Made by a program: the position numbers and the translations under genes
Source: Terebella lapidaria
Lineage: Eukaryota > Annelida > Polychaeta > Terebellida > Terebellidae
Assembly: GCA_949152475.1 (NCBI GenBank)
Contig: OX424568.1
Coordinates: 27,627,667-27,691,666 of the forward strand
Direction of reading: 5' to 3'
DNA length: 64,000 nucleotides
The notes under the pieces: model-generated
Told to the model about the DNA's origin: nothing
What the model saw: the letters and a program-made list of their open reading frames with translations, nothing else
Databases searched by the model: none
Shown: positions 36,397 to 47,216 of the stretch, piece by piece
How positions within the stretch are numbered: the first letter of the stretch is position 1
Layout of the letters: each line of letters starts with the position of its first letter

Positions 36397-39206
36397 TTGT
36401 ACACATATTCTTAACATACACCATACTGTTGGCTATAACCTCAACTTAAATCCCAGACTCCTAGCTTGACATTAGACTTCTATGCCAACTGCATGAAATG
36501 GAGTTACAAAACGAAAATGGGTCCCCTTGGTATGAAACTATGATTACTCCCACATATGTATACTTGTGCATATGGGAACAAAATGTCAGTAGTAGATTAG
36601 AAGTTTTCACAATGTAAAATCATACACAATCATACAAAAAGCTGGATTATATGGCTACTAAGATGCCTATTGACAGCTTGAGATGAATGCACTTTACAAC
36701 AGACTAAAAGAGATCCCATAATCGGCTTAGGATAATCTCCATAACAATGCAACAACTGGGGGAAGTGTGTCATAAAATGCAGACTCGCTGCTATCGAGAC
36801 TCAGATGCAAACTGGCTCGTGTGAGGTGATATAATCATTGACGTCCACAATACCACCCATAATATTATACATGTAGCATACAGTGCAGAAAACTATTTGT
36901 GCGGCCATAACTGCCATGGAATATGTCATAGTACACAATCCCTCAACATTTGAATTGAAAACCACAGATATGGTTAATATATATACACATTACACTACAC
37001 GCATATATACACTTCCTTAGATATGTAGATACAGATGTATGTACGACTGAAGTGTGGATCGCTTGACATGGAATGGAATAAATGTGGTCCTGTAATTGAA
37101 ATGATCGTGAGTGGTCTGCAGCCTTTGTATCCTCATTACCGTTCTGCAGTAAACCAAAATTTATGGGTAATTCACACAGAACCATTGTGTCTCATTGCAA
37201 GCTGCGAGCCGTGGGACCATTGCACCAATTTATATTCGTCACCACACGCTGTACAAATACCGCAAGTGAGCACTACGCAAGTCAACAGCAGTCGTGGATT
37301 CTGCTGAGATGGGATTTTTATATAATATTCAGTGTGCCGTGTAGACCATCGATAACAGCATTTACACTTTTTTTTACTGTTTCATAATGTTTGTACACAA
37401 ATTTGTTGTTCTTCAAACTATTGATTTGATCATTTACGCATAACGGTTGGCTATTCCTTTCTTGTTTTATGTGTGGAACAGTCAATGAAAGCCGGACCTG
37501 ACTCCCATGTAAACATTGTCCTTTGAATTATTTTTATGATTTGCTGTTAACTAAATATTCCTTCTGAGTACAGGAGCTTTGATGTGACCGGACGGTGGTT
37601 ACAACATCCACAAATTAGGTATCGTTTTCGGAGAGCCATATATCTTTGGTATTGCATTTGTGAAATAACGTTTGCTACTCGTAACTTTGATAACTAATTC
37701 CTATTTCCACATTGACAACTGTTTTCATGTTCATCAGGATTTGGGAAATTGAACTTTTGTGTATGGTATGCATTGTAATTATAAAATTGCGCACATAGGC
37801 AAAGTGGAGCTCTGACAAAAAAAATGGTATTAGACTATTTGTCTGGTAGCAATCGTCACTGTAAAATGGAACGTGGATTAAGGTGTTACTGGTGATATAC
37901 ATGGGGTATGTTTCGATTATGTTCAAGAACCCTGCATACCATTCGCCATGGCATTGGAGACTAAAACATGCATGGTTCTTCACTGGGATGACTTTACAGG
38001 GGTGAACCAATCACTTCAACAACATAGGATAATATGTCGCAGGTGGAATGCAGCCCTGTGTCTGCCCAGTCCGTGGTTCCACTCTTTCACATATTATATT
38101 TTGCTAAAACCTAAGAATGACAATCACCCATCACCATATATTATTCATATAACCCATCTAAGCATGTCCCTTCCTCGGAGCTGCATCACGCTATTCACAT
38201 GATTTTCAGAACCAGGCCATCAGTCTGATTACCACAGACAGGGCCCTATAGCGTTTCCAAATAATTTTCGAAATACGCTCTACGTTACAAACAACACTGA
38301 CATATTCAATTGGGGTTTATGTTGAAACATAGGGCATGTTCGTAAAAGCAATAAAAACCCGACTGATCCCAGACGGAACTTTTTTTTCGAACCTACATAT
38401 CATACATGATATATATAGGAGTTCTTTAAATGGAGTCCTATTATTGTATGTTGTTGAAGTGAATACCCGGCCCCAGATTCTAAAATACGGTTAGGATTAC
38501 AATTATTAATTACAGTGTCAACCATATCCCGAGAAACCCATTGAAATACATTTAGACCAATCATCGCGTATGTCATTCTCTAAAACTGAGTGGTATTGAA
38601 CCGCCGAGGGGTAAAACCATAAAACTCTTAAAATTTAATAAAAGTTCTTCCGGACTGAACATAGGATTCATGAAAGCTGTAGTATTCCACCTTATGTATT
38701 ACAAAATATACTCTCAAAATTACCATTAATTGAAAATGTGGATGTAGTACACAACACTGCAGTGCACAAAGTAGGCCCACTGCTCTTCTCTTATGCAGCA
38801 TCAGCGTCTTCCACGGCAGTAATATTTATGTGTGGGATGAGTCCATGTTTATTTCCAATGGAATATGAATTTGTCAGTATATCTTAACGTGTATGAATCT
38901 GAGATGTGAAATGTTCAAGAAACAGAGTCAGTTGGTGTGGATCAGAAAGTCTGGTCATTTCAATACGGAAATGATTTCCTATATGCGTACCATTCTATCG
39001 GGCAGTCAAACTTGATCAGCGATGGTTCAATGTCTGCAGAAAATTACCAAATTCTCCCGGACTACTTTGTAAACATTATTGAATAAGAAATGTTTCAACA
39101 CAGTCAATTGTATGGATCCTCATAACCTAGATGTATTCAATGCACCCTTCATGATCAAATGTACTGTTGTCCGTAGCAAATTACATCAACCACAACCCAA
39201 AGATTA
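36397..39206 (+). repeat. Partial copy of unit front (C')
   Basis: Homologous to 1-2490 of unit A and very close to the front of unit C. It supplies the uninterrupted site for the Penelope-like insertion (tatcgagactcagatgcaa at about 36796). A ~200-bp insertion at about 38240-38440 (gggccctatagcg...) is unique to this copy and not identified. Confidence 0.7.
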
Positions 39207-39219
39207 AACTGACTTGTTT

Positions 39220-39800
39220 GCTTTCTACAATGGTTCATTATGAATCTAGCAATTTGCTTAGATCTTCGTGACCGGTAGTGACTAATTAAGTTGGTGCAAG
39301 AGGCATACTATCGGTCCAGCCATTATATTGTAAAATATTTAGAATGACAACTTTCTGCCAACACATGCCGAAAATTTTGCACATGAATTGTGGATAAGGA
39401 GAATGCGAATGATCGTGTCATATCAGATAACGATTTTTTTTTGGGAATTATTTTGATAGGGATAAAAATGATATGTCTTGTACATATAAATAATATACAA
39501 AAAACATCAATTATATGGTTTGATGAAGTAGAAGGTGACATCTATTTTGTAGATTTGATCACGGTCTTGGTGACAACAACAATCATCTTTATGACTTTAT
39601 CATTCTCTGCCCTGTCGCCTCTCTGAGGTGTTTGTTTTACCATCTGGGTGTTGTTTGCTTTTTCATTTTGTAGATAGTTCGATCAAAGATTGTAATATTA
39701 CAATGTTTGGTTCGATGTTATTGTTGCTAGAAGAGTTTCGTGTAAATTCCATAAAGCCTTGATTGGTTGGAAGTGAACTACACTACTATACCACATACAT
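39220..39800. repeat. Paralogue of the 19.86-21.28 kb region
   Basis: Contains the empty site of the truncated retroelement (tacatataaataatatac at 39481) and the same downstream gaaggtgacatctattttgtag stretch. No gene is seen. Confidence 0.6.
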
Positions 39801-39804
39801 GCAC

Positions 39805-41266
39805 AGCGCAGCCACGAAAACTGGCTTAATACTTACTGACGCTAGATTTATTGTTGGCAATTTTAGAGACAACCATTGGGACATTTTTTCTCCTGTGGTT
39901 TATTGACATCTATAATATCACTCAGCAGAACAATAAAGAATGGTATTGTAAAAAATCACATAACGCCAGATGAAAGCATCCGTCATAAAATCATTCACTT
40001 GAGTTTCCAAGGGTGAAATATTACCCTGCTGCAGGACTGTTTGCTGGCATGAACTGCATAGCACACCAACTGACGTTATGACAAATATGAACGTACAAGT
40101 ATGCACTGAAGGTTATGATAAACTTTACACATGTAAATACAAAGAAAGTATCAGGGATTACATAATTCTTTCATGATTAATGATGAGATAGGACCAATAA
40201 TTTGAACAAAAGCCTTGAAAATTGCAAAAACTGTTTTTCGTTAGTCTTAATTTATACATTCAAATGAGGAATATATTCGGAATATACTTGGCTCCTCGAA
40301 ACTCGTATATGTTCTTTGTTTCACACTGGACTGCCTCAGTATTTGAAATTACAAGGGTTGTATACTTGATAACATAAGAACTCATATATGTTGTACTCAT
40401 GTTGACATTAAAATTCGATGAATTAGATGTAAATGAGTATGGTAACTTTGCAACAAGAAGATCAGGGAGTCACGATGTTCTGTGGACTAATTTGAATGTT
40501 ACTATCAAATATGCATAGTAAATGTAGTTAATTGCAGTCCAACATCAATGTTCTTGTCGTTACTCAAAAGTTTCAGCTTCATGCCACTCAAGGTAAGGTC
40601 AAATCCACTACATTTCAATTTCGTTTGGAATGAATAAATGATTCATGAAGGATTCATACGGTGGATTCCTATGGCTGATCACATACTTCAGTCGAAGTAC
40701 TGCCTTGCGTTCAGTGAACAAAAGGTTCTGTGGCGCTACGGGGCGGAAGTAGTATTTGCTATTGTTCTTGCATAGCAATTAGGGGGCAACGGCGAATGTT
40801 CGCAAAGCGCTCACTGTCACTGAATGCAAGGCTGTTTCCACACGATGAAACAACAATTGCCGAATGAGATTTTCTATTCAATAGATGGAACATTTTCAAC
40901 TTTTAGGTCTTTGAATATAAGCCCAACTGTTGTGTAGTCTGAAAATTAAGTTTGATTTGCAGTGTTGATATGGCACAGCAATGCAGCACATGAAACACTA
41001 TTTCATATTAACATGTACATTCCGAACTTTCATTCAAGTCTGCAAATAAACAAGTACTGGTACATGACATAGCACTCTGAGTTTCCTGGTTCATTATGTT
41101 GTTCCAAGAGTGACGTCGGTTAGTTTTCCCCAATTGGTTTTAAAACAAAGTAATACTTATTATTCACAATTTTCACCACATTCTACGAGTGAGTGAAAAG
41201 AGTTATTCTCTTAATCATTTTTTGCAGGACATAATTCTACCACAGACAAACCAAAATATCCTCCTT
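39805..41266 (+). repeat. Repeat family R, copy 3
   Basis: Same family as 21285 and 34160, leading directly into the unit C front. With 36397-39206 it forms a ~5 kb tandem duplication (R + front, R + front). It contains the inverted pair at 40702-40832. Confidence 0.65.
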
Positions 41267-41672
41267 TTGTACACATATTCTTAACATACACCATACTGTT
41301 GGCTATAACCTCAACGTAAATCCCGGACTCCTAGCTTGACATTAGACTTCTATGCCAACTGCATGAAATGGAGTTACAAAACGAAAATGGGTCCCCTTGG
41401 TATGAAACTATGATTACTCCCACATATGTATACTTGTGCATTTGGGAACAAAATGTCAGTAGTAGATTAGAAGTTTTCACAATGTAAAATCATACACAAT
41501 CATACAAAAAGCTGGATTATATGGCTACTGAGATGCCTATTGACAGCTTGAGATGAATGCACTTTACAACAGACTAAAAGAGATCCCATAATCGGCTTAG
41601 GATAATCTCCATAACAATGCAACAACTGGGGGAAGTGTGTCATAAAATGCAGACTCGCTGCTATCGAGACTC
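41267..41672 (+). repeat. Start of unit C front, left of retroelement
   Basis: Nearly identical to 36397-36802 and similar to 1-403. It resumes at 44727 after the retroelement. The last 4 bases (actc) are the left copy of the presumed target duplication. Confidence 0.75.
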
Positions 41673-44487
41673 GTGTAATTTTATTAATATTAGAGATTGC
41701 AAAATCAAACTTCCAGATATAATGAAAGCAGAGGGTGATGATTGTCAATATAGTATTAATAAATGTAGAGCAAAAAACTGCAAAACTTGTGATATATTAA
41801 TTACAGATTCACAGTTCACAAGTTCACTTACCAAACGTACATATACTAGTAAAAGTTATGAAAACATCAATTGCAAGACCAGCAATATCGTATATGGAAT
41901 TGAATGCACTATATGTGGTCTCGTATATATTGGAGAAACCAAAGGACAGCTTAACAAGAGAGTTAATGGTCATCGTTCCAACATCAATAATAATTCTAAT
42001 CAACTACTTTATCAACATTTTAATCAGGATGACCATTCTATTTTGTCAATGAAAGTTCGAGTCATAGAAAAAATATACCACCATACTAATAGTCCCTCAT
42101 TAAGTACACCCACCCGCAGGAAACGAGAAGAACATTGGATACGTGAACTAGGCACAGCTACACCTTATGGCTGTAACGATAATATCAGTTCAGTGGGAAA
42201 CCTGACAAGCCCAGGATGCAGTTCAGTCAATGTAATGAATTTATTTACATCATTTAAACGTAGGAAACGAAGCCATGGACAACGACATTATAATCGACCA
42301 TCTATTCATAATATTTCCTTTGATGGTCTACTCGAAATATTGAAACAACCACTTGGACTGCACTATGTTCGCACTAAATTATTTGCCATACCTCATGTTA
42401 AACTTAAAGAACTAGAGGACCAATGTCCTACCCACTATATCAGAAATACCAATAGCTATGAATTTCGTCTGTATTCCATTATCATGGATATTGTTTATCA
42501 TCGGCTTTATAAGCCAACACAGAATTCCGAATATATACCACCCAAACGGTCTTTTTTGAAGATAAAATTTGCCAATAAAGGTATTGATGCAATTAACATC
42601 GGTAATATATTACATCATAAGTCTGTTCAGTCCCAGGTACCATCATACTTCACTGACACGGCTGCTCCATCTGTATCCTACTCATATACCAAATCTGTTG
42701 CTTCCAAGATTTTCAACTACAAACAAACATTGAATGATTTGGATATTGATGATCTCTTACATAACCCACCCTCCTGCACTTGCATTAACTCTCCGTTCAT
42801 ACACGATCCAGTTGGGCATGTTATTTCAGGCGACCTCAATATAGTGGAGAATGAATCATTGAAAGACATTTTGTCCAAAGGTCCCAAATATAGAGAGCCC
42901 ACGTCGTTTTCATGGAGATACAATTTTAAGTTAATCATGGATGCAGTTGAGGAGCATGCCAGAAAATGGACAAAGCGAGAAAAGGCAGAAACTGATTCTC
43001 TGTCAGAATGGGTCAAACAGATTAGGTCATTGGTAAACAAACGCATCAATGTTTTGTCAAAGTCAGTTAGTACTAAATATAGCTCTGTCTTCAATGATCC
43101 CGTGGTTACTAATAGTTTGTTGAAACTTCAAGAAAGGTTCGTCATTGTCCCTGCAGATAAAGCTTCTAATAATGTTGTTTTTGTTTGTAAAGCATACTAT
43201 ATACAGTGCCTGTTTGACGAACTGGGTATTGCCAACAATACTAATCCCAATAGTACATACCAAGCCATTACCGTGCCCAAACAGGATATCTTATCAAATC
43301 ATTTGTCTGTATTGCATTCGTTTGGTATTACTACCTCATGTAAAGATTCTAATCTACCGAACTTATATTGGATCCCAAAGTTGCACAAAAATCCACACAA
43401 ACAAAGATATATTTCAGGTTCAGCATCATGTTCTACCAAAGCCCTTTCTAAAATATTAACTACTATATTGTCTAAAATTAAACAGGGTCTCCAAAAGTAC
43501 TCTGAAACCATCTATTCTAGAAGTGGTATAAACCAAATGTGGATATTAAAAAATTCCAAATCTTTATTGGAATATCTACATGCGCACACACTTTCAAAAG
43601 TAACGTCTATCAAAACATTTGATTTCTCCACTTTGTACACAACTATACCTCATTCTGAACTGAAATCTCAGCTTAAAAAACTAATCAATAATTCATTTTT
43701 CTCTAAAAAGGGACAACGTCGGTACCACTATATTGTAGTTAAATATAATACCGCTTATTTTGTTAAAGGCGACTCTGATGCCCCATACAAATATACTGAA
43801 ATAGATGTGGTAAATATGGTTAATTTTCTGATTGATAATATTTTTGTGGAATTTGGTGGTCGAATATTTCAACAAACTATTGGTATTCCCATGGGTACAA
43901 ACTGTGCACCATTATTGGCAGACCTGTTTTTATACTCATATGAATCAGATTTTATCCAACATTTACAAAGAGGAGGTTCTAAGAAACTAACATGTAATTT
44001 TAATTTCACTTTCCGATACATAGATGATGTATTGTCGCTAAATAATCCCAAGTTTGGTGATTATTTGGATATCATATATCCTAAGGAACTTGAAATTAAG
44101 GATACTACAGAATCCGCTAATTTTTCCAACTATCTAGACCTGAGGTTGGAGATTGATAATGATTCTAACCTGTCAACTAGATTATATGACAAACGTGATG
44201 ATTTCAATTTTTCCATAGTCAATTTCCCTTTTCTAAGCAGCAACATTCCTATGTCACCGGCATATGGTGTGTTTGTTTCTCAACTTATACGCTATTCCAG
44301 AGCTAGTTGCAAATATGAGGACTTTGTCTATCGAAGTGCCCAGCTAGTCTCTAAACTGCTACGACAAGGATATGTTTTACCAAGACTTATCGCTGCGTTT
44401 AAGAAATTCTATGGACGTCATCATGATCTGGTTGATAAATACAGCAAATCCATGTCTGCCATGCAACTAGATCTATTTTCATGTTAA
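41617..44487 (+). CDS. Penelope-like element protein: N-terminal GIY-YIG nuclease plus reverse transcriptase
   Basis: A 956-codon uninterrupted frame. Residues 1-18 come from host DNA; element sequence begins around residue 19. Next is a Cys-rich stretch (C43, C50, C55, C58), then a GIY-YIG endonuclease at about 92-190: VYGIECTICGLVYIGET, R115, and E171/E172 in REEHWIRELG. The reverse transcriptase follows: a VIVPADKASNNVV block, IPKLHKNP, motif A FDFSTLYTTIP with D669, motif B GIPMGTNCAPLLADLF, and catalytic FRYIDDVL with D803/D804. Canonical Penelope elements carry GIY-YIG after the RT; nuclease-first order is the mark of the Naiad/Chlamys clades. The enzyme would nick target DNA and prime reverse transcription. 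All expected catalytic residues look present, but the native start is uncertain because the 5' end may be truncated. Confidence 0.92.
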   Translation: MQQLGEVCHKMQTRCYRDSCNFINIRDCKIKLPDIMKAEGDDCQYSINKCRAKNCKTCDILITDSQFTSSLTKRTYTSKSYENINCKTSNIVYGIECTICGLVYIGETKGQLNKRVNGHRSNINNNSNQLLYQHFNQDDHSILSMKVRVIEKIYHHTNSPSLSTPTRRKREEHWIRELGTATPYGCNDNISSVGNLTSPGCSSVNVMNLFTSFKRRKRSHGQRHYNRPSIHNISFDGLLEILKQPLGLHYVRTKLFAIPHVKLKELEDQCPTHYIRNTNSYEFRLYSIIMDIVYHRLYKPTQNSEYIPPKRSFLKIKFANKGIDAINIGNILHHKSVQSQVPSYFTDTAAPSVSYSYTKSVASKIFNYKQTLNDLDIDDLLHNPPSCTCINSPFIHDPVGHVISGDLNIVENESLKDILSKGPKYREPTSFSWRYNFKLIMDAVEEHARKWTKREKAETDSLSEWVKQIRSLVNKRINVLSKSVSTKYSSVFNDPVVTNSLLKLQERFVIVPADKASNNVVFVCKAYYIQCLFDELGIANNTNPNSTYQAITVPKQDILSNHLSVLHSFGITTSCKDSNLPNLYWIPKLHKNPHKQRYISGSASCSTKALSKILTTILSKIKQGLQKYSETIYSRSGINQMWILKNSKSLLEYLHAHTLSKVTSIKTFDFSTLYTTIPHSELKSQLKKLINNSFFSKKGQRRYHYIVVKYNTAYFVKGDSDAPYKYTEIDVVNMVNFLIDNIFVEFGGRIFQQTIGIPMGTNCAPLLADLFLYSYESDFIQHLQRGGSKKLTCNFNFTFRYIDDVLSLNNPKFGDYLDIIYPKELEIKDTTESANFSNYLDLRLEIDNDSNLSTRLYDKRDDFNFSIVNFPFLSSNIPMSPAYGVFVSQLIRYSRASCKYEDFVYRSAQLVSKLLRQGYVLPRLIAAFKKFYGRHHDLVDKYSKSMSAMQLDLFSC

Positions 44488-44726
44488 TTTTGGGGAATTC
44501 ATGACGGGTGCCACTAGTGGGGCAGGAAATGCTCACTCTTTCCGGAACACCTGATTTCACCTCCTGATGGCCATTTACGGGGGTTCATGAGTTTCCCTGT
44601 CATTTTTGTTTTCTCTCACTTCGTATGCCTGATATGACTTTCTGTCCCCGGACTATGAGATTGGATAACGGACCCTGTTTTGTTTGCTCGGAATACTTGA
44701 TACTGGGTATTGATTCCACGTCTATT
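41673..44726 (+). mobile_element. Naiad-type Penelope-like retroelement insertion
   Basis: This 3054-bp insert sits inside the unit C front. Sister copies read straight through tatcgagactcagatgcaa (about 36796, and with changes in A at 395 and B at 22715). The tetranucleotide ACTC occurs at both ends (41669-41672 and 44727-44730) but once in the empty site, so it is a 4-bp target duplication. It holds the 956-codon frame and a 3' tail of ~240 bp ending cgtctatt, shared with the truncated minus-strand copy. No poly(A) and no long terminal repeat is seen. No hammerhead-ribozyme core (ctgatga...gaaa) was found by eye. Confidence 0.9.
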
Positions 44727-45930
44727 ACTCAGATGCAAACTGGCTCGTGTGAGGTGATATAATCATTGACGTCCACAATACCACCCATAATATTATACAT
44801 GTAGCATACGGTGCAGAAAACTATTTGTGAGGCCATAACTGCCATGGAATATGTCATAGTACACAATCCCTCAACATTTGAATTGAAAACCACAGATATG
44901 GTTAATATATATACACATTACACTACACGCATATATACACTTCCTTAGATATGTAGATACAGATGTATGTACGACTGAAGTGTGGATCGCTTGACATGGA
45001 ATGGAATAAATGTGGTGCTGTAATTGAAATGATCGTGAGTGGTCTGCAGCCTTTGTATCCTCATTACCGTTCTGCAGTAAACCAAAATTTATGGGTAATT
45101 CACACAGAACCATTGTGTCTCATTGCAAGCTGCGAGCTGTGGGACCATTGCGCCAATTTATATTCGTTACCACATTCTGTACAAATAGGGCAAGTGAGCA
45201 CTAGTCAACAGCAGTCGTGGACTCTGCTGAAGTGGGATTTCTATATAATATTCAGTGGGCAATGTAGACCATCGATAACAGCATCATTTTTTACTGTTTC
45301 ATAATGTTTGTATACAAATTCAGTTTGTTGTTCTTCAAACTATTCAATTGATCACTTACGCATGACGGTTGGCTATTCCTTTTTTGTTTTATGTGTGGAA
45401 CAGCCATTGACAGCTGGACCTGACTCACGTGTAAACATTGTCCCTTGAATTATTTGTATGATTTGCTGTTAACCAGATATTGTTTCTGAGTACATGAGCT
45501 TTGATGTGACGGGACGGTGGTTACAACATCCACAAATTCGGTATCGTTTTCAGTGAGCCATAGATTGTTGGTATTGCATTTGTGAAATAACGTTTGATAC
45601 TCGTAACTTTGATCACGAATTCCAATATATAGTACATGTTCATGAGGATTTGGGAATTTGAACTTTGGTGTATGGTATGCATTGTAATTCCTAAATTGCC
45701 CAGAAAGGTAAACTGGAGCTCTGACAAAAAATTAGTATCAGACCATTTGTCTGGTTGCAATTGTCACTGTAAAATGGAAAGTGGATTAAGGTGTTACTGG
45801 TAATATACATGGGGTATATTTCGATTATGTTCAAGAACCCTGCATACTATCCGCCATGGCATTGGAGATTAAAACATTCACCGCACGGTTCTTCACCGGG
45901 ATGACTTTACAGGATCACTTTAACAACATA

Positions 45931-46573
45931 AGATAATATGTCGCAGGTAGAATGCAGCCCTGTGTCTGCCCAGTCCGTGGTTCTATTCTTTCACATATTA
46001 TATCGTGCTAAAACCGAGGAGTTTCAATCACCCATCACCATAAACTATTCCATCTAAACATGTACCTTAAGCATCACGCTATTGGCATGATTATCAATCC
46101 AGGCCATCAGTCTGATGATCACAAGCAGATGCCTATATCGCATGATGTTGAAGTGAATACCTGGGGCCAGATTCTAAAATTCGGTTGGGATTATAAATAT
46201 TAATTACAATGTCAACCATATCATGAGACCAGGCATCACTTATGACAATCTCTGGCAGTGAAAATACAATAATATTTCTAGCTCATTTTAACTCAGGTGA
46301 AGGGTATTGAAAGGCCAAGCGGTAAAACCATGAAACTCAAATTTCTTCAGGACTGAACATGGGATTCATGAAAGTTGTAGTACAGTTCACTTTATGTGTT
46401 ACAAAATATACTCTCAAAATTACCATAAATTGACAACGTGGATGTGGTGCACACATTGCAGTGCACAAAGTGGACCTACCCGCTCTTTCTCAAGCTGCAT
46501 TAATGTTATCCACGCCATTAATTTTATGTTTCGGATGGGTCCATGTTTATTCCCCATGGAATATGGATTTGTC
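45931..46573 (+). repeat. 643-bp tandem duplication, copy 1
   Basis: It starts agataatatgtcgcaggtag. The same sequence restarts at 46574 with no difference I can find. The breakpoint shares 'ag' (ataag/tcag), compatible with microhomology or template switching. Confidence 0.85.
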
Positions 46574-47216
46574 AGATAATATGTCGCAGGTAGAATGCAG
46601 CCCTGTGTCTGCCCAGTCCGTGGTTCTATTCTTTCACATATTATATCGTGCTAAAACCGAGGAGTTTCAATCACCCATCACCATAAACTATTCCATCTAA
46701 ACATGTACCTTAAGCATCACGCTATTGGCATGATTATCAATCCAGGCCATCAGTCTGATGATCACAAGCAGATGCCTATATCGCATGATGTTGAAGTGAA
46801 TACCTGGGGCCAGATTCTAAAATTCGGTTGGGATTATAAATATTAATTACAATGTCAACCATATCATGAGACCAGGCATCACTTATGACAATCTCTGGCA
46901 GTGAAAATACAATAATATTTCTAGCTCATTTTAACTCAGGTGAAGGGTATTGAAAGGCCAAGCGGTAAAACCATGAAACTCAAATTTCTTCAGGACTGAA
47001 CATGGGATTCATGAAAGTTGTAGTACAGTTCACTTTATGTGTTACAAAATATACTCTCAAAATTACCATAAATTGACAACGTGGATGTGGTGCACACATT
47101 GCAGTGCACAAAGTGGACCTACCCGCTCTTTCTCAAGCTGCATTAATGTTATCCACGCCATTAATTTTATGTTTCGGATGGGTCCATGTTTATTCCCCAT
47201 GGAATATGGATTTGTC
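46574..47216 (+). repeat. 643-bp tandem duplication, copy 2
   Basis: Second copy, ending in ...ggatttgtca. Unit A has a single copy of this region (about 1600-2165). Confidence 0.85.

Noticed and set aside
46100..46140. ctgatga word near 46114 as a hammerhead ribozyme core
   Set aside because: No matching gaaa/uh core or stems follow, and the word belongs to the unit front, not the retroelement.
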